Shown here: positions 1 to 7,005 of the stretch, one piece after another
Numbering within the stretch: position 1 is the stretch's first letter
Layout: each line of letters starts with the position of its first letter
From: Candidatus Pacearchaeota archaeon
GTDB lineage: Archaea; Nanobdellota; Nanobdellia; Pacearchaeales; GW2011-AR1
Length of the DNA: 10,998 nucleotides
Direction: 5' to 3'
NCBI GenBank assembly: GCA_002688165.1
Contig: NZCB01000010.1
Coordinates: forward strand, 5,185 to 16,182
Translations under genes and position numbers: made by a program
Notes under the pieces: model-generated
Database searches by the model: none
The model's input: only the letters and a program-made list of their open reading frames with translations
Told to the model about the DNA's origin: nothing

Positions 1-1017
1 GAGAAAGGTGCCACCATGGTAGATATTGGTGAGAAGGTTTATTTTGATAAAAATAAGGGATTTTTCTCTAAAATGTTAGCTAATATTATTGAAACTAGGA
101 AGAAATATAAGAAGGATTATAATAAGGATCCTTCAAATTTGTTAAAAGCTAGAAGTAATTCATTTAAATTATTGGCAAATGCAGCTTATGGTTATTTGGG
201 GTATTTTGGAGCGAGATATTATTGTAGGGAGGCGGCAGCTAGTACTGCTGCTTTAGCTAGGAAAGAAATTAAGGAAGCAATAGCTGAGATTGAGAAGAAA
301 GGATATAAGATTGTTTATTCAGATACTGATAGTATTGCATTTTTACAGGGAAAACATAGTAAGAAACAAGTTAATGATATGTTGAAAGATATTAATAAAC
401 ATTTACCAGGAATAATGGAATTGGATCTAGAAGGATTTTTTAAGAGAGGTATTTGGGTTACTAAAAGAACTGGAGATTTTGGTGCAAAGAAAAAATATGC
501 CTTATTAGGAGAGGATGGGAAAACTAAAATTAAAGGATTTGAGACAGTTAGAAGAGATTGGTGCGGTTTAGCTAGAGAAACTCAGAATAAGATTTTAGAG
601 TTGATTTTAGATAATGGTAATGAAAAAAAGGCCTTGGTATATCTGAAGAAAATTATTAAAAAATTGAAGAATCGGGAAGTTGATAAAGATAGTTTGATTA
701 TTAAAACTCAGTTGAAGAGGAATGTTGAAGATTATAAGTCTATTGGACCTCATGTTGTAGCTGCTAAGAGAATGCAAGAGCAAGGAATCAAAGTTGCAAT
801 TGGAAGTTTAATTGAATATTATATTGCAGAAAGTAATGAAAAAAGAGCCTTGGTTAGAGATAGGGCCAAATTATTAGATGAGAAAGGCAATTATGATATT
901 GAGTATTATTTGAAAAATCAGATTCTTCCAGCTGCAGAGAATATTTTTGAAGTCTTTGAAGTTAATGTTAATGATTTGATTAATGGCGAAAAGCAGAAGG
1001 GGTTGGGGGATTTTTAG
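1..1017 (+). CDS. polB: Archaeal family B DNA polymerase, C-terminal part (5' end outside window)
   Basis: Replicative or repair DNA polymerase of family B, open from the first base; the frame enters the window already coding, so the ATG at 16 is internal. Residues are counted from that ATG. Motif B is seen as the K-x3-N-x2-YG pattern at 51-59 (KLLANAAYG), and motif C as YSDTDS at 101-106, which carries two catalytic metal-binding aspartates. A KKKYALL segment at 158-164, followed by the GFETVRRDW stretch, matches the thumb-proximal template-contacting region of archaeal PolB. Motif A and the exonuclease domain must lie upstream. The protein ends in QKGLGDF, which fits the PCNA-interacting box Q-x2-L-x2-F usual at archaeal PolB C-termini. 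Two tandem TAG stops (1015-1020) close the gene. It converges on a minus-strand frame ending at 1022. The family is certain; which PolB paralog it is, or whether the gene is split upstream, cannot be seen. Confidence 0.95.
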   Translation, partial: EKGATMVDIGEKVYFDKNKGFFSKMLANIIETRKKYKKDYNKDPSNLLKARSNSFKLLANAAYGYLGYFGARYYCREAAASTAALARKEIKEAIAEIEKKGYKIVYSDTDSIAFLQGKHSKKQVNDMLKDINKHLPGIMELDLEGFFKRGIWVTKRTGDFGAKKKYALLGEDGKTKIKGFETVRRDWCGLARETQNKILELILDNGNEKKALVYLKKIIKKLKNREVDKDSLIIKTQLKRNVEDYKSIGPHVVAAKRMQEQGIKVAIGSLIEYYIAESNEKRALVRDRAKLLDEKGNYDIEYYLKNQILPAAENIFEVFEVNVNDLINGEKQKGLGDF

Positions 1018-1021
1018 TAGA

Positions 1022-1231
1022 TTAAATTCTTTCTCTAAGTTTCTTTTCTAGATTATTAAATACTTCCTCAGTTTTTTCTTCTTCTTCTTTTAATTTAGTA
1101 TAAAATCTTTTTATATATTTAGATCCACTTTTAACATAATTATAATATGTGCCCACAGTAGATGCCGTGGCTATAATTGCTTCAGTATTATATCCATTTA
1201 TGTAATAAGTGGTTATGGTTAATAAATTTAC
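1022..1231 (-). pseudogene. Startless short reading frame, possible decayed gene behind the kinase
   Basis: A minus-strand frame stays open from just after a TGA at 1232-1234 to a TAA at 1022-1024, 69 codons, and has no ATG or TTG; the only GTG is internal, at 1156. The predicted peptide looks protein-like: a small-residue and aromatic middle (TEAIIATASTVGTYYNYV) followed by a lysine/glutamate-rich tail that would be helical or coiled coil (KLKEEEEKTEEVFNNLEKKL). A GGTGAG motif (1231-1236), which could serve as a Shine-Dalgarno or contain a GTG start, sits across the stop of the upstream kinase gene. From that GTG the reading is in another frame and stops after 15 codons. This fits a small third gene of the operon broken by a frameshift or start loss. 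I do not recognise a family. It could also be a chance open frame or use a non-canonical start. Confidence 0.35.
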
Positions 1232-2313
1232 TCACCTTTAAAATTTAGATATGTATTTATTTTCCCTGGATTAAATTCATTATCTTTCAGAATATTTAAG
1301 GCTAAATTAATCATTTTTGTTCTAATAAATTTTGCTTTTTCCTTTCCACCTAAGGATTCGTCATTGTAGAAAATAGGATTTGTAACTACAGCTACCCTGA
1401 ATGCTATGTAGGGAGCCATAATCTTTCTCATTTCTTTATCATTTGTTTTCTTAAAATAATTATTCCAGAATATATCAAATATTTCTTTGAAAGGGCCTTC
1501 AAAATTCCCATTAGTTATTAAAGAATACATTATTGGATTTATTATGAATGCTGTGATGTCATCTGCAGGTTCTCCAAAACGACCTCTTGATCTGTCTAAT
1601 ATTGTTAGTTTTTGATCTTCAAACCATAAATTTCCAGGATGATAATCTGCATGAATTTCACATAATCTATTGTGCATATCTCTAGATCTTCTCCAAAATA
1701 TAATTGATTTTGATACAATGCTCATCCACTTTTTCTCAAATTGTTCAAATGCAGAATCTGGATGCATGTCTAAAAGTCCTATTAGACTTCCCCCACTTCC
1801 AATTGTATCTCTGATTTTCCTTCTGTATAATGGGATTGATTTATGTTTGTTTTTATGTAATTCTACTAAGAAATTAGATATTGTTAATATCTTTTCTTTT
1901 GTTTCATCTTTTAGTTGTTTTGTTTCTTTAATTTCATTAAAATCTTTAAATAAATCATCCCCTTTTGCCTCTTCCATTAAGATATAGAATTCTTTTGCGT
2001 TGCCCACAGAGGTTAATGAATTATCTTCATTTTGAGCAATCACATCTTCTGATTTGACATGATTATCCATTTTATTATAGTTATCATGAGCATCTAATAA
2101 GGAGCTAGCTCTATCGGAATAATGATCCATGCCTAAATTCTCGGTAAATAATGATTTTAAAACCAGTGTTTTTTCTTTATTGTTAATTTTAAATTTTAAA
2201 CTATATCCAGTTCCAAGAACTCCCGATCCTAGCTTTTCTATATTTATATTTGAAATCTTTCCCCCATACTTCTCTTTCAGATATTTTTCTATAATATTAT
2301 TTTTTAAATCCAT
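1228..2313 (-). CDS. APH/choline-kinase-like phosphotransferase
   Basis: 361-residue protein with the aminoglycoside phosphotransferase (APH, PF01636-type) fold; it should transfer the ATP gamma-phosphate to a small molecule that the sequence does not identify. Visible parts: a glycine-rich loop at 28-36 (LGSGVLGTG), the ATP-anchoring lysine in VLK at 51-53, a hinge around YILMEEAKGDDL (110-121), the catalytic Brenner-type motif HADYHPGN at 221-228 (H221, D223, N228), and the metal-binding aspartate D240 in LTILDRSRG, followed by GEPADD (247-252), typical of APH proteins. The C-terminal third is helical. There is no signal peptide or membrane segment. It lies 15 nt downstream of the HD-domain gene on the same strand and is probably co-transcribed. 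No Shine-Dalgarno is seen; an AT-rich stretch near 2330-2340 could be an internal TATA box. An antibiotic-resistance role is not implied; sugar, choline or nucleoside kinases share this fold. Confidence 0.85.
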   Translation of the reverse strand: MDLKNNIIEKYLKEKYGGKISNINIEKLGSGVLGTGYSLKFKINNKEKTLVLKSLFTENLGMDHYSDRASSLLDAHDNYNKMDNHVKSEDVIAQNEDNSLTSVGNAKEFYILMEEAKGDDLFKDFNEIKETKQLKDETKEKILTISNFLVELHKNKHKSIPLYRRKIRDTIGSGGSLIGLLDMHPDSAFEQFEKKWMSIVSKSIIFWRRSRDMHNRLCEIHADYHPGNLWFEDQKLTILDRSRGRFGEPADDITAFIINPIMYSLITNGNFEGPFKEIFDIFWNNYFKKTNDKEMRKIMAPYIAFRVAVVTNPIFYNDESLGGKEKAKFIRTKMINLALNILKDNEFNPGKINTYLNFKGE

Positions 2314-2328
2314 TTCTTTTTAATATAT

Positions 2329-2943
2329 TTATTTTATGAATGCTTGCAATTCTTTTACCCTTGCATCATATTTAGGTTTAGCTAGATCTTGAAAAAATGG
2401 CATTGATATATAGGGCATTGTTTGATTAACATGTTCTAAAACTTCTTCTGCGACTTCATTTATAGATCTGTCTGGTTTCAATCTGAGTGAAAATTGGAAT
2501 AGGCTAGATAGATTCCAGTCAAATAACTGCATCGCATCTACATCATTAACAATCTTGTTATTAATTGGAGCTTCCCCATATCTACTTCTATCTAGATTAC
2601 CATCATGAGTCCGGATTGTATCTGTAATCTTATCCACATAATTTTCCTGAATTCCAATATTTTCTAAAATTCCTGGAGCCATTTGAGTCCCCTTAATAAT
2701 ATGATCTCTTTCTTCAGAATCAAAATCTCTAGAATATCCAATATCATGTAATAACCCTCCCAATTCACAAACTATGGGATCAATAGTTGGATCAATTCTT
2801 CTTAAATATGCTGCGTAAAGAAAACAGTTTCTTGCAACAGGCCTTATATGGTCTGAAAAATAAATATCTCCATGAGCTGTTTTAATTTCTACATCACTAT
2901 AAATTTGATCTCTTTCCTTATCAGAAATTCTTAGTTTATCCAT
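2329..2943 (-). CDS. HD-domain phosphohydrolase
   Basis: 204-residue cytosolic protein of the HD superfamily, metal-dependent phosphohydrolases acting on nucleotides or other phosphoesters. The signature residues are in order: H32 (SDHIRPVARNCF), the H66-D67 doublet in ELGGLLHDIGY, H81 in ERDHIIKGT, H113 in IRTHDGN, and an aspartate in NDVDAMQLFD (133-142, probably D136). The extra histidines at 81 and 113 suggest a dinuclear metal site, as in several HD subfamilies. It is too short for an added ACT, TGS or RelA domain, so it is a stand-alone hydrolase; the substrate cannot be read from the sequence. It is first in a two-gene minus-strand unit with the APH-like kinase. A TTATAA box about 24 nt upstream and the lack of a Shine-Dalgarno suggest a leaderless mRNA starting at or near the ATG. 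Confidence 0.85.
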   Translation of the reverse strand: MDKLRISDKERDQIYSDVEIKTAHGDIYFSDHIRPVARNCFLYAAYLRRIDPTIDPIVCELGGLLHDIGYSRDFDSEERDHIIKGTQMAPGILENIGIQENYVDKITDTIRTHDGNLDRSRYGEAPINNKIVNDVDAMQLFDWNLSSLFQFSLRLKPDRSINEVAEEVLEHVNQTMPYISMPFFQDLAKPKYDARVKELQAFIK

Positions 2944-2963
2944 ATTTTTTCTTGTTTTCTTCT

Positions 2964-2971
2964 CTTATAAG
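2964..2971 (-). promoter_or_regulatory. Putative TATA box for the HD/kinase unit
   Basis: The minus strand reads cTTATAAg, centred about 24 nt upstream of the ATG at 2943. That is the spacing expected when transcription starts at or next to the start codon. The nearly palindromic box could in principle be read on either strand. Confidence 0.5.
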
Positions 2972-3016
2972 CATATCTTTAGTAAATCATATTAATTATT
3001 ATGTCCTCATCCAAAC

Positions 3017-3024
3017 AATTAAAA
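3017..3024 (+). promoter_or_regulatory. Putative weak TATA box for the RNA methyltransferase
   Basis: AATTAAAA, centred about 26 nt upstream of the ATG at 3047, inside the 103-nt divergent gap shared with the HD gene. It is weaker than the other boxes in this window and is chosen mostly by its position. Confidence 0.35.
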
Positions 3025-3046
3025 CCTCTATTGCCTCCATTAATGC

Positions 3047-4012
3047 ATGAAACCAAGACATTATGAACCTAAGGTCAAATTTGTAGATAGAATATCTAAA
3101 TTATTAAGAAATAAACAAGATGTTGATAAGTTTTTTGAGATTGCTAAGACTAGGCCTAATAAGGCAATTAGGTGTAATACCCTTAAAATTAGTCCGGAGG
3201 ATTTGATGAAAAGGTTAGATAGTATGGGGTGGAAGGTTGAACAGCCGTTTTCTGATTATCCTGAGATAATGATTATTAGAAGTGCATTGTTGCCTGGAGA
3301 GATTGGTAAGACTAAAGAGCATATTTTGGGATATTATTATGTGCAAGAGATTACTAGTATGATGCCAATTATTGCACTAAATCCCAAACCAGGTGATAGG
3401 ATATTGGATTTGTGTGCTGCACCTGGAAGCAAGACTACTCAGGCAGCTGCAATGATGGAGAATGACGGAAATATTATTGCAAATGATTTATCTATGGGAA
3501 GAATTAGGATTTTAGCATCTAATTTAGAGAGGTGTGGTGTTACAAATACGATTATTACTAGGCATAACGGAATTGAATTATGTGAAAAATTGAAAAAAAT
3601 GAGAATTAAGTTTGATAAAATATTAGTTGATGCTCCTTGTAGTGGAGAGGGTAATTTGAGAACTAGCCCAAGGACATTATTGGAGTGGTCTGAAGGATTA
3701 TTAAAAAGTTTAAGTAGGAAACAGAAAAAAATATTGAATAGTGTGGTTGACTTATTGGCAGAAGGCGGAGAAATTGTTTATTCGACGTGTACTTATGCTC
3801 CTGAGGAGAATGAAATGGTGGTGCAACACTTAATTGATGAATATGATTTTGAGATTATCCCTGTTGAATTACCTTTGAAAACTAGGACTGGAATAAAAGA
3901 ATGGAAAAAAAGTAAATTTGATAAAAGTTTGAAAGATGCTAGAAGGATTTATCATCATGATAATGATATGGAAGGGTTCTTCGTCTCTAAGTTAAGACGA
4001 AGAAATCCTTAA
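3047..4012 (+). CDS. NOP2/Sun (RsmB/Trm4-type) RNA cytosine-5 methyltransferase
   Basis: 321-residue SAM-dependent enzyme that methylates C5 of cytosines in RNA. Archaeal homologs of this size act on tRNA (Trm4-like), so tRNA is the likely substrate by family knowledge. An N-terminal RNA-binding region (about 1-110) contains the family's IRCNTLK segment (41-47) and the YYVQEITSMMP segment (97-107). The SAM motif DLCAAPGSKTTQ is at 121-132. Motif IV DAPCSGEG (195-202) holds C198, and motif VI STCTYAPEENE (246-256) holds C248; in this family the motif VI cysteine is the nucleophile and the motif IV cysteine releases the product. The usual C-terminal EGFFVSKL is present. An in-frame TAA at 3041-3043 rules out a longer start. 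No PUA domain is seen. A diverged second copy of the last 15 or so codons lies 106 nt downstream. Confidence 0.93.
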   Translation: MKPRHYEPKVKFVDRISKLLRNKQDVDKFFEIAKTRPNKAIRCNTLKISPEDLMKRLDSMGWKVEQPFSDYPEIMIIRSALLPGEIGKTKEHILGYYYVQEITSMMPIIALNPKPGDRILDLCAAPGSKTTQAAAMMENDGNIIANDLSMGRIRILASNLERCGVTNTIITRHNGIELCEKLKKMRIKFDKILVDAPCSGEGNLRTSPRTLLEWSEGLLKSLSRKQKKILNSVVDLLAEGGEIVYSTCTYAPEENEMVVQHLIDEYDFEIIPVELPLKTRTGIKEWKKSKFDKSLKDARRIYHHDNDMEGFFVSKLRRRNP

Positions 4013-4030
4013 GAACATAAAATTCCATGG

Positions 4031-4045
4031 CCCTCCTCCTCCTCC
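4031..4045 (+). repeat. CCT microsatellite-like patch
   Basis: Four CCT units and a final CC (4032-4045) follow a short C-rich lead-in. It is one of the few GC-rich patches in an otherwise AT-rich region. It lies between the methyltransferase stop and the duplicated tail. I see no coding role: in the frame of the downstream tail fragment it would read as four prolines before a TAA at 4053. Confidence 0.6.
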
Positions 4046-4070
4046 AATTCCCTAAGTAAATAGAAATTTT

Positions 4071-4115
4071 ATGATGGAAGGGTTCTTTGTTTGTAAATTG
4101 AAGCGAAAGAGGTAG
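4071..4115 (+). pseudogene. Duplicated, diverged 3' end of the methyltransferase gene
   Basis: Read in frame, this gives MMEGFFVCKLKRKR and a stop. The intact gene's tail 106 nt upstream reads DMEGFFVSKLRRRNP. The first 14 bases, ATGGAAGGGTTCTT, are identical (3968-3981 and 4074-4087). After that the copies differ mainly at synonymous positions (GTC/GTT, AAG/AAA, TTA/TTG) and by conservative Arg/Lys swaps. This pattern indicates both tails evolved as functional coding sequence before ending up side by side, rather than a fresh tandem duplication followed by neutral decay. Upstream similarity is patchy (TAGAA...TTTAT), and a TAA at 4053 cuts the frame, so it is a remnant and not a gene. It is followed directly by the gatD TATA box. 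Confidence 0.7.
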
Positions 4116-4116
4116 A

Positions 4117-4125
4117 TTTTTATAG
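4117..4125 (+). promoter_or_regulatory. Putative TATA box for gatD
   Basis: TTTTTATAG, centred about 25 nt upstream of the gatD ATG at 4146. No Shine-Dalgarno precedes the ATG, so a leaderless transcript is likely. Confidence 0.5.
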
Positions 4126-4145
4126 CTTTTATTTCTTAGTAAATT

Positions 4146-5435
4146 ATGAAAAAGCCCTATAGGAAACCTGAACCAGGAGACTTTGTAGAAGTTAAGATTA
4201 ATGATAAGATTGAGAAAGGGAAATATTTAGAAAGTCATGATCGCGGAATTCTTTTATTGAAGTTAGATAATGGATATAATATTGGATTAAAGAAAGAAGA
4301 TATTAGTGAAATTAAAGTGGTTGAAAAAGGGGAATCTAAGAAAGAAATTTCTGAAATGAAACTTAGTGGTAAAAAGCCAATTATTGATTTTTATTTGACT
4401 GGAGGAACTATTAGTAGTAAATTAGATCCTAGTACAGGGGGTGTTAGGAATTTAATTGATAGCAAAGAATTCTTTTCTGTCTATCCAGAGATATTTGATT
4501 TAGCAGATGTTAATGTGAAAGCACCCTTTAGTAAACAGAGCGAGGACATGATGCCTAGCGATTGGATAAGGATAGCTAAATTAGTTGGGAAATCTTTGAA
4601 TGACCCTCAGGTGAAAGGTGTAATTATTAGTCATGGTACGGATACATTGCATTTTACTGCTGCTGCATTAAGTTTTATGTTAGGAAAATTGAGTAAACCA
4701 GTAATATTAACTTATAGTCAGAGAAGTTCTGATAGGGGAAGTAGCGATAGTAGATTGAATTTAATATGTAGTGCTCATATGGCTTTGAGCGATATGGCCG
4801 AAGTTATGTTGGTTGGACATGCAACTAGTAATGATGATTATTGTTATGCTTTGCAAGGGAATAAATGTAGGAAGATGCATACTAGTAGAAGAGATGCTTT
4901 TAGACCAATAAATTGTAAACCTTTTGCTAAAATATGGAAAGATGGTAAGATTGAAAATATTAGAGAAGATTTTAATCAGAGAAATAAAGAAAAGGTTATT
5001 GTAGATGCAGTATTTGATGAGAAAGTTAGTTTGTTTAAGGCTTATCCTGGAAATAATAGTAAGGTAATTGATTATTTTAGAAAAAATTTTAAGGGATTAG
5101 TAGTTGAAGGAACTGGTTTAGGGCATGTTTCAACAAATGGAAAATTTAATTTAGTTCCTGAATTAAAGAAAGCTATTGAAAAAGGGCTTTTAGTTTATAT
5201 GACTCCTCAAACTATTTATGGCAGGGTAGATTCCCATGTTTATAGTTCTGGAAGAAAATTAAAAGAGGCAGGAGTTGTTTATTTGCAAGACATGTTACCT
5301 GAAACGGCATATGTTAAATTGGGATGGATCTTAGCCCATAAACAATGGAGAGGAAGTGTTGCAACTAAAAGAAAGATGTTGGAAAATATTTCTAAAGAGT
5401 TTAATCCTAGATTGGAAAATAAGTTTCTAGAGTAA
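4146..5435 (+). CDS. gatD: Glu-tRNA(Gln) amidotransferase subunit D
   Basis: 429-residue asparaginase-type subunit of the archaea-specific GatDE complex. It frees ammonia from an amide donor, and GatE uses that ammonia to convert misacylated Glu-tRNA(Gln) to Gln-tRNA(Gln). An N-terminal beta-barrel-like region (about 8-60, starting PGDFVEVKIND) is characteristic of GatD and absent from plain asparaginases. The catalytic set is complete: T88 in TGGTIS (85-90), T165 and D166 in GTDT (164-167), and the lysine K243 in CRKMHTSRRDAF. The SQRSSDRGSSDSRLN segment (191-205) is also typical. Length matches the family (about 430 residues). The gene stands alone behind its own TATA box; gatE lies about 3.2 kb downstream, past four unrelated genes. 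Confidence 0.96.
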   Translation: MKKPYRKPEPGDFVEVKINDKIEKGKYLESHDRGILLLKLDNGYNIGLKKEDISEIKVVEKGESKKEISEMKLSGKKPIIDFYLTGGTISSKLDPSTGGVRNLIDSKEFFSVYPEIFDLADVNVKAPFSKQSEDMMPSDWIRIAKLVGKSLNDPQVKGVIISHGTDTLHFTAAALSFMLGKLSKPVILTYSQRSSDRGSSDSRLNLICSAHMALSDMAEVMLVGHATSNDDYCYALQGNKCRKMHTSRRDAFRPINCKPFAKIWKDGKIENIREDFNQRNKEKVIVDAVFDEKVSLFKAYPGNNSKVIDYFRKNFKGLVVEGTGLGHVSTNGKFNLVPELKKAIEKGLLVYMTPQTIYGRVDSHVYSSGRKLKEAGVVYLQDMLPETAYVKLGWILAHKQWRGSVATKRKMLENISKEFNPRLENKFLE

Positions 5436-5450
5436 TTTATCTCATATATA

Positions 5451-5459
5451 TTTATAAAA
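5451..5459 (+). promoter_or_regulatory. Putative TATA box for the SDR epimerase gene
   Basis: TTTATAAAA, centred about 25 nt upstream of the ATG at 5480, in the 44-nt gap after gatD. It is close to the archaeal consensus and there is no Shine-Dalgarno before the ATG. Confidence 0.6.
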
Positions 5460-5479
5460 AATATAATCTAAAAATAGTT

Positions 5480-6400
5480 ATGAAAGTTTTAGTAACTGGA
5501 GGAGCAGGATTTATTGGTTCTAATTTAGTTGATAAGCTAATTGATAGAGGCCATTTAGTTGTTGTAATAGATAATTTAAGTGCTGGAAAGAGGGAAAACA
5601 TTAATGAGAATGCTAAATTTTATGCTGCAGATATGCTTGATACCGATAGATTAAATGAGATTTTTTCATTGGAAAAACCAGAAGTAGTTTATCATTTAGC
5701 TGCACAAACAATGTTAAGAAAATCAATTGAAGATCCTATATGTGATGCTAAAACTAATATTTTGGGTACCATAAGTATCTTGGAAGCTTGTAGGATGAAT
5801 GATATTAAGAGAATAATTTATACCTCTACAGGCGGTGCAAGAGTAGGAGAACCAGATTATTTGCCAGTTGATGAGAAACACCCCTTAAGGCCTAGTTCTC
5901 CATATGGCATTTCTAAGCATTCTGCAGAGCATTATGTGGAAGCCTATTGCGGATTATATGAATTGGATTATCTGATTTTTTGTTTCGGTAATGTTTATGG
6001 GCCAAGAGACCCTCCTGAATGTAAAAGGCTGGTTCCATTTTTTATGGATATGATACAAAAGAATAATGTTCCAAAAATATTTGGAGACGGAACCAATACT
6101 AGAGATTATATTTATGTTATGGACCTTGCAAATTTTATGGCAGAATGCATTGATAAAAGTTCTTCTTCAAAATTATTTCATTTAGCTAATGGGAAAGAGA
6201 TAAGTGTAAATGAAGTTTATGAGGTTTTGAAAAAAGTTACAGGTTTTGAAAAAGATGCGGAAAAAATCTCTGAAGTAAAAGGTGAAGTTAAGAAAATTGT
6301 TTTAGATATTAGTTTGGCACAAAAAGAATTGGGTTGGAATCCAACTACAGAGTTAGAAGAAGGTATAAAAAATACATGGAGTTGGTTGAATAATAAATAA
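5480..6400 (+). CDS. NAD-dependent sugar-nucleotide epimerase/dehydratase (extended SDR, GalE-like)
   Basis: 306-residue extended short-chain dehydrogenase/reductase acting on nucleotide sugars, probably supplying sugars for surface polysaccharide or glycoprotein. The Rossmann motif TGGAGFIGSNL is at 6-16 and the NAD-selecting aspartate is D31 (VIDNLSAGK). HLAAQ at 72-76, the TST segment at 115-117, and Y142-x3-K146 in PYGISKHSAEHY complete the active site. NVYGPRDPP (171-179) and the FGDGTNTRDYIYVMDLA segment (201-217) are the substrate-domain motifs of UDP-sugar 4-epimerases and related dehydratases. Sequence alone does not decide between 4-epimerase, 4,6-dehydratase or decarboxylase; the short chain and the lack of a glutamate partner next to the catalytic Tyr lean towards epimerase. 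No glycosyltransferases lie beside it. Confidence 0.9.
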   Translation: MKVLVTGGAGFIGSNLVDKLIDRGHLVVVIDNLSAGKRENINENAKFYAADMLDTDRLNEIFSLEKPEVVYHLAAQTMLRKSIEDPICDAKTNILGTISILEACRMNDIKRIIYTSTGGARVGEPDYLPVDEKHPLRPSSPYGISKHSAEHYVEAYCGLYELDYLIFCFGNVYGPRDPPECKRLVPFFMDMIQKNNVPKIFGDGTNTRDYIYVMDLANFMAECIDKSSSSKLFHLANGKEISVNEVYEVLKKVTGFEKDAEKISEVKGEVKKIVLDISLAQKELGWNPTTELEEGIKNTWSWLNNK

Positions 6401-6414
6401 TTTATTTAATAAAT
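6392..6414. terminator. AT-only palindrome at convergent gene ends
   Basis: AATAAAT-A-ATTTATT (6392-6406) has perfect 7-bp arms, and a second alternative arm pair, ATTTAT/ATAAAT, extends to 6414. A T-run follows on the plus strand (6415-6421). It spans the stop codons of the SDR gene and the DUF1003 gene, which are only 1 nt apart. A shared transcription end is plausible, but an all-AT stem is weak and such palindromes arise easily by chance in this composition. Confidence 0.35.
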
Positions 6415-6914
6415 CTTTTTTCGATTCTATCCAATTGTTTCTTTATTTCTCGAATCTCTTTTTCTGCTCTTCTATTGACTTTGTAATCATATTCTGCCCT
6501 TATTCTATCCCTATGGGTTGAACGATTCTGTGACATTAAAATTATTGGAGCCTGTATTGCTGCCAAACAAGATAATACTAAATTTAATAAAATGAATGGG
6601 AATGGGTCAAATGGTTCTTCTGCAAGATAATTTGCCCAATAATATGTATTTAGTATCATCCACAATACTAGGAAAATTAAAAATCCAATAATAAATATCC
6701 AACTTCCAGCCCATCTTGTTAACCAATCGGCAGTACTTTGTCCAATAGTTGTTCTATTTTTCTTTTTTGGGTTAATATTTCTTGATAATGTGGTGAATAT
6801 TTCTTCAGTTGCTTTTCCTACCTTTTTTCCACCCTCATCTAAATGAGTATTAACAATCTTTTTAGATAATTTTTGCAAATATTTTGATGTTTTTGAAAAT
6901 CCTCTTTTTTTCAT
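6402..6914 (-). CDS. DUF1003 family membrane protein
   Basis: 170-residue protein with two membrane segments, about 71-92 and 104-127. The family signature is clear: AGSWIFIIGF at 69-78, W85 and N89 in the first segment, then FDPFPFILLNLVLSCLAA (102-119), IQAPIILMSQNR (120-131) and a charged, helical tail (DRIRAEYDYKVNRRAEKEI). The first 60 or so residues are basic and probably cytoplasmic. The function of DUF1003 proteins is not established. The gene is convergent with the SDR gene and divergent from the nucleotidyltransferase gene. A TTTATATA-type box lies about 25 nt upstream of its ATG with no Shine-Dalgarno. Confidence 0.9.
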   Translation of the reverse strand: MKKRGFSKTSKYLQKLSKKIVNTHLDEGGKKVGKATEEIFTTLSRNINPKKKNRTTIGQSTADWLTRWAGSWIFIIGFLIFLVLWMILNTYYWANYLAEEPFDPFPFILLNLVLSCLAAIQAPIILMSQNRSTHRDRIRAEYDYKVNRRAEKEIREIKKQLDRIEKRFIK

Positions 6915-6935
6915 TATTGATTATAGTTAATATGG

Positions 6936-6943
6936 TTTATATA
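6936..6943 (-). promoter_or_regulatory. Putative TATA box for the DUF1003 gene
   Basis: The minus strand reads TATATAAA, centred about 26 nt upstream of the ATG at 6914, which suggests a leaderless transcript. Confidence 0.55.
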
Positions 6944-6964
6944 TTTATTCTTATTAGGAATTTT

Positions 6965-6982
6965 GTTACAATAATTTGTAAC
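6965..6982. promoter_or_regulatory. 18-bp palindrome, candidate operator between divergent promoters
   Basis: GTTACAA-TAAT-TTGTAAC: perfect 7-bp arms around a 4-bp centre. It lies about 51-68 nt upstream of the DUF1003 start on one side and about 54-71 nt upstream of the ATG at 7036 on the other, outside both TATA boxes and almost exactly midway. Its size and symmetry fit a dimeric helix-turn-helix regulator. No regulator gene is seen in the window. Confidence 0.5.
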
Positions 6983-7005
6983 TATTAAGTGAGTACAATG
7001 GGAAG

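Noticed and set aside
1670..1987. Plus-strand open frame across the kinase gene
   Set aside because: Antisense to a gene with full APH motifs; its low-complexity Ser/Leu/Phe composition is the usual mirror of AT-rich coding sequence.
2129..2323. Plus-strand open frame opposite the kinase N-terminus
   Set aside because: Antisense shadow with a Phe/Ser-rich composition, no start signal and no family features.
4020..4070. AAAATTcc...gAAATTTT as a terminator hairpin after the methyltransferase
   Set aside because: The arms match imperfectly, are AT-only and enclose nearly 40 nt; such pairings are common by chance here.
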